Origin: Pararhizobium mangrovi
GTDB lineage: Bacteria > Pseudomonadota > Alphaproteobacteria > Rhizobiales > Rhizobiaceae
NCBI RefSeq assembly: GCF_006516965.1
Contig: NZ_VHLH01000001.1
Location: 1-64,000, forward strand
Direction of reading: 5' to 3'
Length of the DNA: 64,000 nucleotides
Shown: positions 8,938-19,310 of the stretch, piece by piece
How positions within the stretch are numbered: position 1 is the first letter of the stretch
Layout of the letters: each line of letters starts with the position of its first letter
Program-made: the position numbers and the translations under genes
Notes under the pieces: generated by a model
Told to the model about the DNA's origin: nothing
The model's input: only the letters and a program-made list of their open reading frames with translations
Database searches by the model: none

Positions 8938-10070
8938 GCACGCCCTATGCGAAGTTGCCCGCCTGGGCGGAATACGTTCTCCTGCCCTTCGTCAACGTCG
9001 TCGTCGCGTTTCTCGTCGCCGGCCTCGTCGTGCTTCTGGCCGGCGACAGTCCGCTCCACGCCTTCCAACTGATGATCGAGGGTGCCTTCGGCTACGGCGA
9101 GGGGATCGGCTACACGCTCTACTACGCGACGAACTTCATCTTCACCGGGCTCGCCGTCGCCGTCGCCTTCCACTGTTCGCTCTTCAACATCGGCGGCGAG
9201 GGGCAGGCGTATGTCGGCGGCATCGGGGTGGCGATCGCCGCCCTGTGGCTCGACCGTTTCGTGCCGTGGTGGGTCACGTTCCCGGTCGCGATCGCGCTTT
9301 CGGCCGGCTTCGGGGCGCTTTGGGCCTTCATTCCCGGCTATCTCCAAGCCAAGCGCGGCAGCCACGTCGTCATCACGACGATCATGTTCAACTTCATCGC
9401 ATCGAGCCTGATGGTCTATCTGCTCGTCCATGTGCTGAAGCCGGTCGGCGCAATGGCGCCGCAGACGCGTACCTTCGCCGAGGGCGGACAGCTGCCGACG
9501 CTCGGCTGGCTCCTGAAGCTCTTCGGACTCAATCCGGGCATCGCGCCGTTCAACATCACCTTCCTGCTCGCGCTCGTCATGTGCTTCCTCGTCTGGGTGC
9601 TCGTGTGGCGCACGCGCTTCGGCTACGAGCTTCGCACGCTCGGCTTTTCGCGCGGGGCCGCGCGCTATGCCGGCATCAACGAGGCGAAGATCATCATCCT
9701 CACCATGATGATCTCGGGCGCGCTCGCCGGCATGATGGCACTCAACAACGTCATGGGCGACCAGTTCCGCCTGCAGCTCGACTTCGTCAACGGCGCCGGC
9801 TTCGTCGGCATCGCCGTCGCGCTGATGGGCCGTTCGCACCCGCTCGGCATCATCCCCGCCGCGATCCTCTTCGGTGTCCTCTATCAGGGCGGCGCGGAGA
9901 TCTCCTTCGACATGCCGGAGATCTCGCGCGACATGATCGTCATCATCCAGGGGCTGGTGATCCTCTTCGCCGGCGCGCTCGAAAACATGTTCCGCCCGGC
10001 GCTCGCGAGCGCGTTCGGCCGGATCGGCCGGTCGAGGCGCGACGTCGCGGCCCCGGCGGCAGGAGAATAG
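8934..10070 (+). CDS. nucleoside ABC transporter permease 1
   Basis: 378 residues, polytopic, of the BPD_transp_2 (branched-chain/ribose/nucleoside permease) family. About eight to ten hydrophobic segments are visible, with the family stretch [19 protein letters not shown] near residue 78 and [20 protein letters not shown], the cytoplasmic loop that contacts the ATPase. It forms a heterodimeric channel with the next gene product. Translation is coupled to the ATPase gene through a 4-base overlap. The C-terminus ends in a short basic tail. Confidence 0.92.
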   Translation: MSTPYAKLPAWAEYVLLPFVNVVVAFLVAGLVVLLAGDSPLHAFQLMIEGAFGYGEGIGYTLYYATNFIFTGLAVAVAFHCSLFNIGGEGQAYVGGIGVAIAALWLDRFVPWWVTFPVAIALSAGFGALWAFIPGYLQAKRGSHVVITTIMFNFIASSLMVYLLVHVLKPVGAMAPQTRTFAEGGQLPTLGWLLKLFGLNPGIAPFNITFLLALVMCFLVWVLVWRTRFGYELRTLGFSRGAARYAGINEAKIIILTMMISGALAGMMALNNVMGDQFRLQLDFVNGAGFVGIAVALMGRSHPLGIIPAAILFGVLYQGGAEISFDMPEISRDMIVIIQGLVILFAGALENMFRPALASAFGRIGRSRRDVAAPAAGE

Positions 10071-10073
10071 GCG

Positions 10074-11045
10074 ATGGTCTGGCAGACGATACTCGATCTT
10101 CTGGAATCGACGGTGCGTGTCTCGCCGCCGCTGATCTTCGCAGCCCTTGCCGGCCTGTTTTCGGAGCGCTCCGGCATTTTCGACATCGGCCTCGAAGGCA
10201 AGATGCTCGCCGGCGCGTTCGCCGCCGGTGCGGCGGCCTCCGTCAGCCATTCCGCGCTGATCGGCCTGCTGGTGGCGATCGTGGTGTCGCTGCTTCTGGC
10301 GCTCGTCCACGCCTTTGCCTCGATCACCCAGCGCGGCAACCAGATCGTCTCGGGCGTCGCGATCAACTTCATCGCCGCCGGCGCGACCGTCATCCTCGGC
10401 CAGGCATGGTTCGACCAGGGCGGGCGCACGCCGCAGCTTGCGGCCGGCGAGCGCTTCACGACCGTTGACCTGCCCTACGCACAATGGGCTTCGAACCACA
10501 TTCCCGTGCTCGGGCCAATCTACGAACACCTGATCTCGGGCCAGTTCTGGCTCACCTATCTCGCCTTCGCGATGGTGCCGTTCACCTGGTGGGTGCTTTA
10601 TCGCACGCGCTTCGGCCTGCGCCTGCGTGCCGTCGGCGAGAACCCTGCCGCGGTCGATACCGCCGGCATCTCCGTCACGTGGCTGCGCTACCGGGCGGTG
10701 ATGTGCGACGGCATCCTGTGCGGCATCGCCGGGGCCTATCTGTCGATGGCGATGGCGGCAGGCTTTACGAAGGGCATGACGGCCGGTCGCGGCTACATCG
10801 CGCTCGCCGCCCTCATCTTCGCCAAATGGCGGCCGGTGCCGGTGCTCTTCGCCTGCCTTCTCTTCGGCTTCCTCGATGCCTTCGGCATCCGCATGCAGGG
10901 CGTGCCGCTGCCGATCATCGGCCAAGTGCCGGGCCAGTTCGTGCAGGCACTTCCCTATATCCTGACCGTCGTTTTGCTCGCCGGCTTCATCGGCCGCGCC
11001 ATCCCGCCGCGCGCCGGCGGCAAGCCCTATGTGAAGGAACGCTGA
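10074..11045 (+). CDS. nucleoside ABC transporter permease 2
   Basis: 323 residues, second BPD_transp_2 permease. [20 protein letters not shown] near residue 31 matches the FNIGxEGQ region of its partner, and [20 protein letters not shown] is the coupling loop. Multiple transmembrane helices run to the C-terminus. It starts 3 bases after its partner, the expected stoichiometric arrangement for a heterodimeric nucleoside importer (NupC/YufQ-like). The cytidine deaminase gene follows after 4 bases, tying uptake to catabolism. Confidence 0.92.
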   Translation: MVWQTILDLLESTVRVSPPLIFAALAGLFSERSGIFDIGLEGKMLAGAFAAGAAASVSHSALIGLLVAIVVSLLLALVHAFASITQRGNQIVSGVAINFIAAGATVILGQAWFDQGGRTPQLAAGERFTTVDLPYAQWASNHIPVLGPIYEHLISGQFWLTYLAFAMVPFTWWVLYRTRFGLRLRAVGENPAAVDTAGISVTWLRYRAVMCDGILCGIAGAYLSMAMAAGFTKGMTAGRGYIALAALIFAKWRPVPVLFACLLFGFLDAFGIRMQGVPLPIIGQVPGQFVQALPYILTVVLLAGFIGRAIPPRAGGKPYVKER

Positions 11046-11049
11046 CGCC

Positions 11050-11454
11050 ATGGCCGACGACGCCGTGAACGCCCTGTTCGATGCCGCGCGCGATGCGATG
11101 GCGCATGCCCACGTGCCGTATTCGCGCTTTCCGGTCGGCGCGGCGATCCGCGACGGCGAGGGCCGCGTCCATACCGGCGCGAACATCGAGGTCGTCTCGT
11201 TTCCCGAAGGCTGGTGCGCGGAGACGACCGCGATCGGCCACATGGTCATGGCCGGTGGCCGGCACATCGAAGAGGTCGCCGTCATCGCGGAGAAGCTCGC
11301 GAAATGCACGCCTTGCGGCGGCTGCCGGCAGCGCCTCGCCGAGTTCGGCACGGCCGAGACGAAGGTGCATCTGTGCGACGAGACCGGCGTCGTGGAAACC
11401 GTGCGCCTTTCCGATATGCTGCCGATGGGCTTCGATGCGGAACTGTCCAAATGA
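11050..11454 (+). CDS. cdd: cytidine deaminase
   Basis: 134 residues, the size of the homotetrameric cytidine deaminases. Zinc and catalytic motifs are complete: CAET (Cys ligand and proton-shuttling Glu) within [13 protein letters not shown], and PCGGCRQ with two further Cys ligands. [11 protein letters not shown] is the nucleoside-binding N-terminus. It hydrolyses cytidine and deoxycytidine to uridine and deoxyuridine in the cytoplasm, feeding the phosphorylases downstream. The stop overlaps the start of the next gene (ATGA at 11451). Confidence 0.95.
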   Translation: MADDAVNALFDAARDAMAHAHVPYSRFPVGAAIRDGEGRVHTGANIEVVSFPEGWCAETTAIGHMVMAGGRHIEEVAVIAEKLAKCTPCGGCRQRLAEFGTAETKVHLCDETGVVETVRLSDMLPMGFDAELSK

Positions 11455-12275
11455 ACCGGATGATGACCCCGGCGGCCGAGGCGCTGAAAGCGCGGCTCGG
11501 CGGTCTCTCGCCGCGCCATGCGCTGGTCCTCGGCTCCGGCCTCGGTACCCTCGTCGAGGCGATCGCCGATCCGGTGCGCGTGTCCTATGCCGATCTGCCG
11601 GGCTTTCCGGTGTCGTCCGTTTCCGGCCATGCCGGCGAGATCGTCGCGGGCACGATCGGCGGCACGCCGGTCGTCGCGCTGTCCGGCCGCGTCCATTTCT
11701 ACGAGACCGGCGACCCGGCGGCGATGCGTCCTGCCATCGAGACGCTGCGCGACCTCGGCGTCGAAACGCTGATCCTCACCAACGCCGCCGGCTCGCTGAA
11801 GCCGGACATGCCGCCCGGATCGGTGATGCGCATTGCCGACCACATCAACTTTTCCGGTTGGAACCCGCTGATGGGCACGCCGGACGCCCCGTTCGAGGAC
11901 GGCCGCTTCGTCGGCATGTCGAGCGCCTACGATCAACCGCTCGCTGAAGCGATGCGCAAGGCCGCGAAGCGCATCGGCGTCGAGCTTCACGAAGGCGTCT
12001 ACATGTGGTTTTCCGGCCCGAGCTTCGAGACGCCGGCGGAGATCCGCATGGCACGCACCCTCGGGGCCGATGCCGTCGGCATGTCGACGGTGCCGGAAGT
12101 CATCCTCGCGCGCTTCTTCGGCTTGCGCGTGGCGGCGGCCTCCGTCATCACCAATCTCGGTGCCGGCATGGACGCCTCCGAGCTCTCCCATGCCGAAACC
12201 AAGGAGATGGCGCCCGTCGGCGGCAAGCGCCTCGCCGCTCTTCTCACCGCCCTTTTCGAAGAGGAAGCACCATGA
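11451..12275 (+). CDS. purine nucleoside phosphorylase (trimeric class)
   Basis: 274 residues of the trimeric PNP/MTAP type. Motifs include [11 protein letters not shown] (phosphate loop), [28 protein letters not shown], and [12 protein letters not shown] followed by [13 protein letters not shown]. It cleaves purine (deoxy)nucleosides with phosphate to free base and (deoxy)ribose-1-phosphate. The ATG at 11451 overlaps the cdd stop; the longer upstream reading frame is only a chance extension. The NAAG stretch and lack of the hexameric DeoD pattern favour the guanosine/inosine-type enzyme. Its stop overlaps the deoA start. Confidence 0.92.
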   Translation: MNRMMTPAAEALKARLGGLSPRHALVLGSGLGTLVEAIADPVRVSYADLPGFPVSSVSGHAGEIVAGTIGGTPVVALSGRVHFYETGDPAAMRPAIETLRDLGVETLILTNAAGSLKPDMPPGSVMRIADHINFSGWNPLMGTPDAPFEDGRFVGMSSAYDQPLAEAMRKAAKRIGVELHEGVYMWFSGPSFETPAEIRMARTLGADAVGMSTVPEVILARFFGLRVAAASVITNLGAGMDASELSHAETKEMAPVGGKRLAALLTALFEEEAP

Positions 12276-13609
12276 CCGTCCTGCCGCAGGAGATCGTCCG
12301 TGCCAAGCGCGACGGCAAGGCGCTTTCGGCCGAGGAGATCGGAGCCTTCGTGAAGGGCCTGACGGACGAGAGCTTCGGCGAGGGGCAGGTCGCAGCCCTT
12401 GCCATGGCGATCTTCCTGAACGGCATGAGCCGCAAGGAAGCCGTCGCTCTGACGCTCGCCATGCGCGATTCCGGCGACGTGCTCTCCTGGGAGGGCATCG
12501 AGGCGCCGATCGCCGACAAGCATTCGACCGGCGGTGTCGGCGACAACGTCTCCCTGATGCTCGCACCGATCGTCGCGGCCTGCGGCGTCGCCGTGCCGAT
12601 GATCTCCGGGCGTGGCCTCGGACACACCGGCGGCACGCTCGACAAGCTGGAATCGATCCCGGGCTATACGGCGATGCCCTCCTCGGAAGCCTTCCGCAAG
12701 GCGGTGAAGGAAGCAGGCTGCGCGATCATCGGCCAGACGGGTAATCTCGCACCCGCCGACAAGCGCTTCTACGCGATCCGCGACGTGACGGGCACGGTCG
12801 AGTCCATTCCGCTCATCACCGCCTCGATCCTCTCGAAGAAGCTCGCTGCCGGTCTCCAGGCGCTCGTCCTCGACGTGAAGGCCGGCAGCGGCGCCTTCAT
12901 GCCGGACGCCGAGAGCGCGATGGAACTCGCCAACACGCTGGTCGAGGTCGCCGACGGCGCCGGCCTGCCGACGACGGCGCTCGTCACCGACATGAACGAG
13001 CCGCTCGCCAGTGCCGCCGGCAACGCGCTCGAAGTAAAGAATGCCGTCGACTTCCTGACCGGTGCGCATCGCGACCCCCGCCTCGAAGAGGTCACGCTGG
13101 CGCTCGCCGCGGAGATGCTCTACTGCGCCGGCAGGACGGTGAGCCCGGACGATGCGGCCGCCATGGCCGGCGAGGCGCTTGCAGAAGGCAATGCGGCGGA
13201 ATGCTTCCAGCGCATGGTGGCGACGCTCGGCGGGCCTACCGACTTCGTCGAGAACGTCGAAAGCCATCTGCCGAAAGCGCCGATCGTGCGCACCGTCGAG
13301 GCGCCGGAAGGCGGCGTTCTGACCGCCTGCCGCACGCGCGACCTCGGCCTCGCCGTCGTCTCGCTCGGCGGAGGGCGCCGCAACGCATCCGACGAAATCG
13401 ATCATGCCGTCGGCCTCAGCGATCTCCGTCCGCTCGGCACGAAGCTCGAACGCGGCGACGGTTTCGCCACCATCCATGCCCGCGACGAGGCGAGTGCCGA
13501 CGCGGCACACGAAGCGCTCCTTTCCTGCTACACGATCGGCGAGGCATACGAGGGCACCGCAAGCACGGTGCTGCGGCGCATCGACGGTTCGAGCCCTGCG
13601 AAGGGCTGA
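12272..13609 (+). CDS. deoA: thymidine phosphorylase
   Basis: 445 residues, the full length of the family. Diagnostic stretches are [33 protein letters not shown] and [20 protein letters not shown]. It reversibly converts thymidine or deoxyuridine plus phosphate to the base and deoxyribose-1-phosphate, acting on products of cdd. The ATG at 12272 overlaps the stop of the phosphorylase before it, so cdd, PNP and deoA form one tightly coupled block at the end of the import operon. The gene converges on upp, and no strong terminator is visible in the 115 bases between them. Confidence 0.95.
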   Translation: MTVLPQEIVRAKRDGKALSAEEIGAFVKGLTDESFGEGQVAALAMAIFLNGMSRKEAVALTLAMRDSGDVLSWEGIEAPIADKHSTGGVGDNVSLMLAPIVAACGVAVPMISGRGLGHTGGTLDKLESIPGYTAMPSSEAFRKAVKEAGCAIIGQTGNLAPADKRFYAIRDVTGTVESIPLITASILSKKLAAGLQALVLDVKAGSGAFMPDAESAMELANTLVEVADGAGLPTTALVTDMNEPLASAAGNALEVKNAVDFLTGAHRDPRLEEVTLALAAEMLYCAGRTVSPDDAAAMAGEALAEGNAAECFQRMVATLGGPTDFVENVESHLPKAPIVRTVEAPEGGVLTACRTRDLGLAVVSLGGGRRNASDEIDHAVGLSDLRPLGTKLERGDGFATIHARDEASADAAHEALLSCYTIGEAYEGTASTVLRRIDGSSPAKG

Positions 13610-13724
13610 GCGAGCTGCGAAAGGTACGCTGCGGGAACCGTTTTCAACCGCACGGATGCCGGGTCGAGCGGCAGCCGGAACGAAGCCCGCGCCACCGCGA
13701 ACCGTATGGCGCAGGCGCGAAAGC

Positions 13725-14354
13725 CTACTTCGTGCCGTACATCCGGTCGCCGGCGTCGCCGAGGCCCGGAACGATGTAGCCGCTCTCGTTCAGTCGCTCG
13801 TCGATGGCGGCGGTGAAGACGGGAACGTCCGGATGCGCTTCGCGGAAACGCTCGATGCCTTCGGGTGCTGCGAGCAGGCACAGGAAGCGCAGGTTCTTCG
13901 CGCCGCGTTCCTTCAGCCGTTCGATCGATGCGATCGAGGAATTGGCGGTCGCGAGCATCGGATCGACGACGATCACCAGCCGGTCGCCGATATCCTCGGG
14001 CGCCTTGAAGAAATATTCGATGGCCTGAAGCGTGTCGTGGTCGCGATAGACGCCGATATGCGCCACGCGTGCCGAGGGCACGAGATCGAGCATGCCTTCG
14101 AGAAGCCCGTTGCCGGCGCGCAGGATGGAGGCGAAGACGAGCTTCTTGCCTTCCAGCACCGGTGCGTCGATGGTCGCCATCGGCGTCTCGATGCGCTCGG
14201 TGGTCAGTTCCAGATCACGCGTGATTTCGTAGCACAGAAGCGTGGAGATCTCGCGCAGGAGGCGGCGGAAGCCGGCCGTCGAGGTCTCCTTCTTGCGCAT
14301 GAAGGTGAGCTTGTGCTGCACGAGCGGATGATCGATGACCGTGACGCCGTCCAT
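13725..14354 (-). CDS. upp: uracil phosphoribosyltransferase
   Basis: 209 residues, standard for the family. [20 protein letters not shown] is the typical N-terminus. [12 protein letters not shown] and the PRPP-binding motif [14 protein letters not shown] are present, and the C-terminus [13 protein letters not shown] contains the uracil-binding GDxGDRxFGT signature. It makes UMP from uracil and PRPP, salvaging the base released by pyrimidine phosphorolysis. It is the last gene of the minus-strand deoB-add-upp operon, 40 bases after add. Confidence 0.96.
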   Translation of the reverse strand: MDGVTVIDHPLVQHKLTFMRKKETSTAGFRRLLREISTLLCYEITRDLELTTERIETPMATIDAPVLEGKKLVFASILRAGNGLLEGMLDLVPSARVAHIGVYRDHDTLQAIEYFFKAPEDIGDRLVIVVDPMLATANSSIASIERLKERGAKNLRFLCLLAAPEGIERFREAHPDVPVFTAAIDERLNESGYIVPGLGDAGDRMYGTK

Positions 14355-14394
14355 GGATGGTCCCTTCCGGTTGCCGTCCTTTGATACCGCGGCC

Positions 14395-15408
14395 TTAGAT
14401 ACCTTCCTCGGGACGAGAGCAAGGAATTGTGCTCTGACTGTCCACCTTTGCGAGCAGTTCCCCGCGGGTTTGTTCGTCGACGAAGGCCGCCTCGATCGCG
14501 GTTCGAGTCATGCGACGCAGCGCGGCGTCGTCGAAGCCCATGGCTTGCGCGGCCATCGCGTATTCGTGCCCGAGCGAGGTGTCGAAATAGGGCGGGTCGT
14601 CGGAATTGAGCGTCACCGGGACGCCGGCCGCTACCAGTTCGGCAAGCGGATGCGACGCGAAATCGGCCGCGATGCCCAGTGCGACGTTCGATCCCGGACA
14701 GACTTCGAGTACGGTCGTCGTCTCGGCGAGGCGCTCGACGAGTGCGAAATCCTCCACCGCGCGGACCCCGTGCCCGATGCGCGAAGGCGCAATGTGATCG
14801 AGCGCGTCGCGCACGCTTTCGGCGCCGGCAAGTTCGCCGGCATGCACCGTGATTCCGAGGCCGGCTTGCCTGGCGAGCGAAAAGGCGTCGGCGAACGCGT
14901 CGAGCCGGCCGATGCGCTCGTCCCCCGCCATGCCGAAGCCGGTGACGAGGGGATGCGGGCCGCTCGCGGCGAAGCGCGCGGCGCGTTCCACCGCTTCGGC
15001 TCCGAGATGGCGCACGCCGATGACGATCATGCGGCATTCGATGGCGTGCTTCGCCCGGGCGCGGGCGATGCCTTCGCCGAGACCGGCAACGTAGGCGAGC
15101 GGCGAGAGACCGGCATCGGCGGCGTGGTCGGGCGAGACGAAGATCTCGCTGTAGATCGCGCCTTGCGCGGCGATCGAAGCGAGGTAGCTTTCGGCGAGCC
15201 GGGCGTAGTCCTCCTCGGTGCGAAAGAGGCTGGAAGCCGTGTCGTAGGCGGCGAGAAAGCTCGTGAAATCGTGCCAGACGAAGCGATCGCCGTCGATGAA
15301 CGCGGAAACGTCGGTGCCGTAATGCGCAGCCTGTTCGACGACGAGCCCGGGCGAGGCCGCGCCCTCGATATGGCAGTGCAGTTCCGCCTTCGGAAGTTCG
15401 TGCGTCAC
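14395..15408 (-). CDS. add: adenosine deaminase
   Basis: 337 residues. Zinc ligands are seen in ELHCHIEG at the N-terminus, and the catalytic regions are TVHAGE, RIGHG and NSDDPPYFD. It converts adenosine or deoxyadenosine to inosine or deoxyinosine, which the PNP at 11451 can cleave. The start is GTG at 15408, whose GTGA overlaps the deoB stop. The longer frame reaching 16041 runs through deoB in another phase and is not real. It could deaminate adenine instead, as some bacterial members do, but the HAGE/SDDP set with this length fits adenosine deaminase. Confidence 0.92.
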   Translation of the reverse strand: MTHELPKAELHCHIEGAASPGLVVEQAAHYGTDVSAFIDGDRFVWHDFTSFLAAYDTASSLFRTEEDYARLAESYLASIAAQGAIYSEIFVSPDHAADAGLSPLAYVAGLGEGIARARAKHAIECRMIVIGVRHLGAEAVERAARFAASGPHPLVTGFGMAGDERIGRLDAFADAFSLARQAGLGITVHAGELAGAESVRDALDHIAPSRIGHGVRAVEDFALVERLAETTTVLEVCPGSNVALGIAADFASHPLAELVAAGVPVTLNSDDPPYFDTSLGHEYAMAAQAMGFDDAALRRMTRTAIEAAFVDEQTRGELLAKVDSQSTIPCSRPEEGI

Positions 15409-16625
15409 AGGAAGCTCGTTCCGTGCCTTCCGGGTTCGAGGCCGAGATGGGCTGCGATGCTTTCGCCGATATCGGCGTAGGTTTCGCGCACGCCGATGCC
15501 GCGGGCACGCATGCCCGGGCCGAACGCGAGAACCGGCACCCGCTCGCGCGTGTGGTCGGTGCCGCGCCAGGTCGGATCGCAGCCATGGTCCGCCGTCAGC
15601 ACCACCATGTCGCCGCGCTTCAGCTTGCGGCCGAGCTCGGGCAGGTGCGCGTCGAAGGCTTCGAGGGCGGCGGCGTAGCCCGTGACGTCGCGGCGGTGGC
15701 CGTAGACCATGTCGAAATCGACGAAGTTGGCGAAGACCAGATCGCCGTCTCCGGCTTCCTCGATCGCTTGCATCGTCGCCTCGAACAGCGCCTCGTTGCC
15801 GCTCGCCTTGCGCAGGTCGGTAACGCCCTGATGGGCGAAGATATCGCCGATCTTGCCGACGGCGATGACCTGCCGGCCGGCTTCGCTCGTCCGGTCGAGC
15901 AGCGTCGGCTCGGGCGGGGGCACGGAATAGTCGCGGCGGTTGCCCGTGCGTTCGAACGCGGCACTCGTCTCGCCGACGAAGGGCCTGGCGATCACGCGTC
16001 CGATATTGAGCGGGTCGACGAGTACGCGCACGCTCTCGCACAGCGCATAGAGGCGATCGAGCCCGAAATGTGTCTCGTGGGCGGCGATCTGGAAGACGGA
16101 ATCACTCGACGTGTAGCAGATCGGCTTTCCGGTGCGGATGTGGTCCTCGCCGAGCGCCTCGATGATCTGCGTGCCGGAAGCATGGCAGTTGCCGAGGATG
16201 CCGTCGAGATCACCTTCGCGGCAGACCGCTTCGACAAGATCGGGCGGGAAGGCGTCGCCTTCCTTCGAGAAGTAGCCCCATTCGAAGGAGACCGGCACGC
16301 CGGCGATCTCCCAATGGCCGGACGGCGTGTCCTTTCCCTTCGAGGTCTCGCTCGCCGCGCCGTAGATGCCGATCGGCCGGGCCGGCCGGTTGAGCCCCTC
16401 GGGCAGCGCGCCGTTCGCCTGATAGGCGGCGTGGACGAGGCCGAGCGCCGTCATGTTGGGCAGGTGGAGCGGACCGGAGCGCAGGCCTTCGCGATCACCG
16501 AGGCCGCGCGCGCAGAATTCCGCGATATGGCCGAGCGTATCGGCACCGAGATCGCCATACCCTTCCGCATCCGGCGCCCCGCCGATGCCGAAGGAATCGA
16601 GGACGAGAAGAAATGCACGCGCCAT
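15405..16625 (-). CDS. deoB: phosphopentomutase
   Basis: 406 residues of the alkaline-phosphatase superfamily. The metal-binding start [33 protein letters not shown] and [17 protein letters not shown] (with Asp and His metal ligands) identify it. It interconverts (deoxy)ribose-1-phosphate and (deoxy)ribose-5-phosphate, taking the sugar products of the two phosphorylases encoded on the opposite strand. The ATG at 16625 has a GGAG ribosome site and matches the family start, so the 14-residue upstream extension is rejected. It heads the operon deoB-add-upp. Confidence 0.95.
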   Translation of the reverse strand: MARAFLLVLDSFGIGGAPDAEGYGDLGADTLGHIAEFCARGLGDREGLRSGPLHLPNMTALGLVHAAYQANGALPEGLNRPARPIGIYGAASETSKGKDTPSGHWEIAGVPVSFEWGYFSKEGDAFPPDLVEAVCREGDLDGILGNCHASGTQIIEALGEDHIRTGKPICYTSSDSVFQIAAHETHFGLDRLYALCESVRVLVDPLNIGRVIARPFVGETSAAFERTGNRRDYSVPPPEPTLLDRTSEAGRQVIAVGKIGDIFAHQGVTDLRKASGNEALFEATMQAIEEAGDGDLVFANFVDFDMVYGHRRDVTGYAAALEAFDAHLPELGRKLKRGDMVVLTADHGCDPTWRGTDHTRERVPVLAFGPGMRARGIGVRETYADIGESIAAHLGLEPGRHGTSFL

Positions 16626-16715
16626 ACCGGCCTCCAGTTCGCCGCGGGCAGGAGCGGCGTCGATCAAGGTCTATCGCATCGTGGGGGCTGCGGAAAACCG
16701 GTTTCGCTCGCAGTG

Positions 16716-17333
16716 TCAGCAGTTCGTGCAAGCGAGGCCGATGTTTTGGCGGGGGCGCAGGTAATAGGTCTTCCCGAGCGTCAGGGTGTCGAGATCGAGG
16801 TCGGCTGCGCCCGGCATCATCAGGCCGTGCTGCACGGAGACCCTCGCGCGAACGAGGTTGGCCTCGCCGTTCGGAATGTCGCCGGCATCGGCGATCAGGT
16901 CGTCCGGAACATCGACCGCGCTGCCCTTGCCGAACGGTTCCTTGCCATCCTGATTCCATGACCACGCGACCCGTGCGTCGCCGTTCTGGATGCGGATGCC
17001 GGTGATCTGCATGACGTACGATTTCGAAGTGTAGGGCGTCATGACGGCCTCGACGACGTCGTTCATCGTCTTCAGGTAGGTCTGGTCGACGCTGTCCTGA
17101 CGCGTCACCAGGTCGCCGACCGTTTCGGCCGCACGTGCCACCTTCTTGTCGATCGACATCGCCACGGAGATTTCCGCAGCGCCGATATAAAGCAGGATCA
17201 GCACCGGCGCGACGAGTGCGAACTCGATCGCCCCGATGCCGCGCACGTCGTCGCGGAAGCGCCCGACCGCCGATCGCGCGCGTGAGAGGGCCCGGTGCGT
17301 GCGGGCTGCGAGACCGTCAGGGATAGTTTTCAT
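16716..17333 (-). CDS. TadE/TadG-like pseudopilin
   Basis: 205 residues from the ATG at 17333. A basic N-terminal region (about 30 residues) precedes the pilin-like segment GIGAIEFALVAPVLILLYIGA, with the Glu five residues into the hydrophobic stretch that prepilin peptidases of the Tad system require. A periplasmic domain follows, ending in QNIGLACTNC with two cysteines. Such minor pilins are processed by CpaA and support pilus assembly. The start overlaps the end of the preceding TadE-like gene by 17 bases, so the two are coupled. TadE and TadG labels are hard to separate by sequence alone. Confidence 0.8.
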   Translation of the reverse strand: MKTIPDGLAARTHRALSRARSAVGRFRDDVRGIGAIEFALVAPVLILLYIGAAEISVAMSIDKKVARAAETVGDLVTRQDSVDQTYLKTMNDVVEAVMTPYTSKSYVMQITGIRIQNGDARVAWSWNQDGKEPFGKGSAVDVPDDLIADAGDIPNGEANLVRARVSVQHGLMMPGAADLDLDTLTLGKTYYLRPRQNIGLACTNC

Positions 17334-17940
17334 TCGTGAAGGCCGCAGTCGCCACCATGAGGAAATAGGAAGAGGAGGCACCGGCGCTCTGGCGCACATT
17401 GCTGAGATACGGGCGGATGAGATCGGCGGTGATCGGCCAGCGGTAATAGGCGCGCACCATCGTCTTGGCGCCGGGACCGGCAGGCGCGTACGCGAAGGAG
17501 GACGTGTCGAGCGGGCCGTACGTCTTGCCGCCCTGGCGCGGAACGCCGGTCGGCATGTCGGCGAAGCTGTCGAAGGAACGCACGTCGAGCAGCAGCTTCG
17601 GCGCGGTGCTCGACCCGTTGCACGACATCATGATGTCGATTTCCTCGCAGAACGCGGTCCGGAACTGCTCGGCGTTCATGAACGTGCCCGCGTGGCCGGT
17701 CTGGCCGACGATCTGGCCGGTGCGCAGCTTGCGCCCCATCGTGTCGACGGCGTTTTCGAGAAGCTGTTCGCCGGTGAAGGCGACGAAGGTCTCGATGATG
17801 GCGAAGACGATAAGGAAGAAGGGGATTGCGAGCAGGGCGAACTCGATCGCCGCCGCGCCGTCCCGCGATGCGAGGAGGCGCCGGAACGGGCCGCGAAGGC
17901 CGTATGATGAACGCGCGCGCGCCGGGTTCGAACTGCGCAT
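17317..17940 (-). CDS. TadE-like pseudopilin
   Basis: 207 residues from the ATG at 17940 (a GTG at 17964 is possible). After a basic leader, GAAAIEFALLAIPFFLIVFAI is the TadE prepilin motif with the conserved Glu. The periplasmic part contains CEEIDIMMSC, a probable disulfide pair. It is a minor pilin-like component of the Tad/Flp machine whose main cluster lies on the other strand from 18739. It forms an operon with the secretin N-domain gene upstream and the second pseudopilin downstream. Confidence 0.85.
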   Translation of the reverse strand: MRSSNPARARSSYGLRGPFRRLLASRDGAAAIEFALLAIPFFLIVFAIIETFVAFTGEQLLENAVDTMGRKLRTGQIVGQTGHAGTFMNAEQFRTAFCEEIDIMMSCNGSSTAPKLLLDVRSFDSFADMPTGVPRQGGKTYGPLDTSSFAYAPAGPGAKTMVRAYYRWPITADLIRPYLSNVRQSAGASSSYFLMVATAAFTNENYP

Positions 17941-18049
17941 GGGATAGGCTCGTCCTTGCTTCACGCTTCGTTTCTAGCGCGAAGGCGTTGACGAAACCTT
18001 GCGGTTTCAAACGGATGGCGAAGTGTGCGGGTTCACCACGGCCGGCGGA

Positions 18050-18469
18050 TCAGTTGCCGTTGGAGCTACGTTTCTCGCAGCTGGCCGCGCAGGAAAGGAC
18101 GGTGCGCTCGATGCTCTGGCCGCTCTGCCGGTAGACCCGTACCGTGTTGGCACGCGTGGAAGAGACGACGATCTCGCGGTCGACGACCGCGTCGCCGTTC
18201 TTGGCGAGGATGACGAGATTGGTCGAGCCGTAGGACTTTCCCGTCAGCACCACCGTCTTCGGATCGGCGACGGTGACGTCGGCGATGTCGGAATTGCCGA
18301 CGATGACCTGCTGCACCGGTCGGTCGAGCTTCAGGATACGCGCATGGTCCATGGTCACGACGATGGACGAATGCTCCTGCGCTGCCGCCGGCACCGCCGC
18401 GACGAGGAGGCTTGCGAGGATGAAGACGAAGCGATGCAGCGGTGCGATCGCATTATGATAGGCAGGCAT
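18050..18469 (-). CDS. stand-alone pilus/secretin N-terminal domain protein
   Basis: 139 residues from the ATG at 18469. A signal peptide (ending AAAQE) precedes a domain with LKLDRPVQQVIVGNSDIADV and TVADPKTVVLTGKSYGSTNL. This closely parallels residues about 50-115 of the CpaC encoded at 20261 (VIDLPADAQDILVADPKVAD...LYVFGKQVGQTNIFVF), so it is a secretin N-domain without the secretin channel. The C-terminus has two cysteines (LSCAASCEKR). It is periplasmic and probably interacts with the pilus secretin ring or the pseudopilins in its operon; that role is inferred. Confidence 0.8.
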   Translation of the reverse strand: MPAYHNAIAPLHRFVFILASLLVAAVPAAAQEHSSIVVTMDHARILKLDRPVQQVIVGNSDIADVTVADPKTVVLTGKSYGSTNLVILAKNGDAVVDREIVVSSTRANTVRVYRQSGQSIERTVLSCAASCEKRSSNGN

Positions 18470-18604
18470 GGCTTTGTCCCGGCTCCTTCGAACGCCGGGC
18501 ACCGTGGCATGCGATGGTGAACGAAGCCTTAAAGACCCGAACGGCTGCGGGTGAAGGGAAGAATGCTTCGCCCATCGGCTCGGCGCGGGATCGGATAAGC
18601 GTTT

Positions 18605-18623
18605 CTTAACCCCGGTCGTTAAG
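18605..18623. promoter_or_regulatory. TTAA-type inverted repeat in the divergent pilus promoter region
   Basis: CTTAAC (18605-18610) and GTTAAG (18618-18623) form an inverted repeat with a 7-base spacer. It lies in the 269-base gap between the minus-strand pseudopilin operon and cpaA. TTAAC half-sites resemble CtrA boxes, but the arrangement (inverted) differs from the canonical direct TTAA-N7-TTAA. Confidence 0.4.
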
Positions 18624-18738
18624 CACGTCGCAATCCGCTCCGGCGAGAATGGCGATCGTGCGAAGCGCTCGTCGTCGCGGGCGCATGGATGAACGGGTGA
18701 GGGGCCGGTACGTCGGTCTACCCGAAGGAGCGGCTTCG

Positions 18739-19278
18739 ATGGCGTCCATGCTGGATATCGCGGTACCGATCGTCATGCTCGTCGTGTTCGCATCCTGCAT
18801 GTGCACCGGCGGGCTGAGCGATCTGGCATCCATGCGGATCCCCAACCGTGTCAGCGTGGTCCTGGTCGCCACGTTCGTCCTGCTTGCGCCCGTATCCGGC
18901 ATCTCGCTCGCGCTTTACGGAACGCATCTGCTTGCGGGGGTGGCGGTGTTCGCGGTGGGGTTTGCGCTTTTCGCGGCAAACGTGATCGGCGGCGGCGACG
19001 CCAAGATGATCGCCGCGACGGCCGTGTGGTTCGGCCTTTCCGGCGACCTTGCCGACTTCCTGGTTTCGACGGCGATCGCCGGCGGCGTGCTCGCCCTTTG
19101 CATCCTTGCGCTTCGTGCGGCGGCCGGACGGCTTGCCGGGGTCGGTATTCCGCTTCCCGCCCATTTCCACGATGCACGTGCCGGGCTGCCCTACGGTGTC
19201 GCGATCGCGTTCGCCGGCCTCGTCACCATCATGCATACGCCGCTGGCGCAGATGGCGATCGCCCGCTTTCACGCATGA
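18739..19278 (+). CDS. cpaA: Tad prepilin peptidase CpaA/TadV (A24 family)
   Basis: 179 residues, polytopic. The two aspartates of the type IV prepilin peptidases are in GGLSDLASMRIPN (about residue 23) and in the GxGD motif GGGDAKM (about residue 85). The enzyme cleaves Flp prepilin and the TadE/G pseudopilins at the inner membrane. I chose the ATG at 18739, which has GAAGGAG eight bases upstream; the frame extends further but the added 30 residues are basic and unlike the family. It lacks the N-terminal methylase domain, as usual for Tad peptidases. Confidence 0.9.
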   Translation: MASMLDIAVPIVMLVVFASCMCTGGLSDLASMRIPNRVSVVLVATFVLLAPVSGISLALYGTHLLAGVAVFAVGFALFAANVIGGGDAKMIAATAVWFGLSGDLADFLVSTAIAGGVLALCILALRAAAGRLAGVGIPLPAHFHDARAGLPYGVAIAFAGLVTIMHTPLAQMAIARFHA

Positions 19279-19310
19279 CGCCGGAAAGCGAAGCCGTCCG
19301 GTAGGTTTGC

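Noticed and set aside
8694-12566. 1290-codon open frame on the minus strand
   Set aside because: It is antisense to six well-supported genes, is made of Arg/His/Asp-rich low-complexity sequence and has no domain. High-GC codon bias produces such mirrors.
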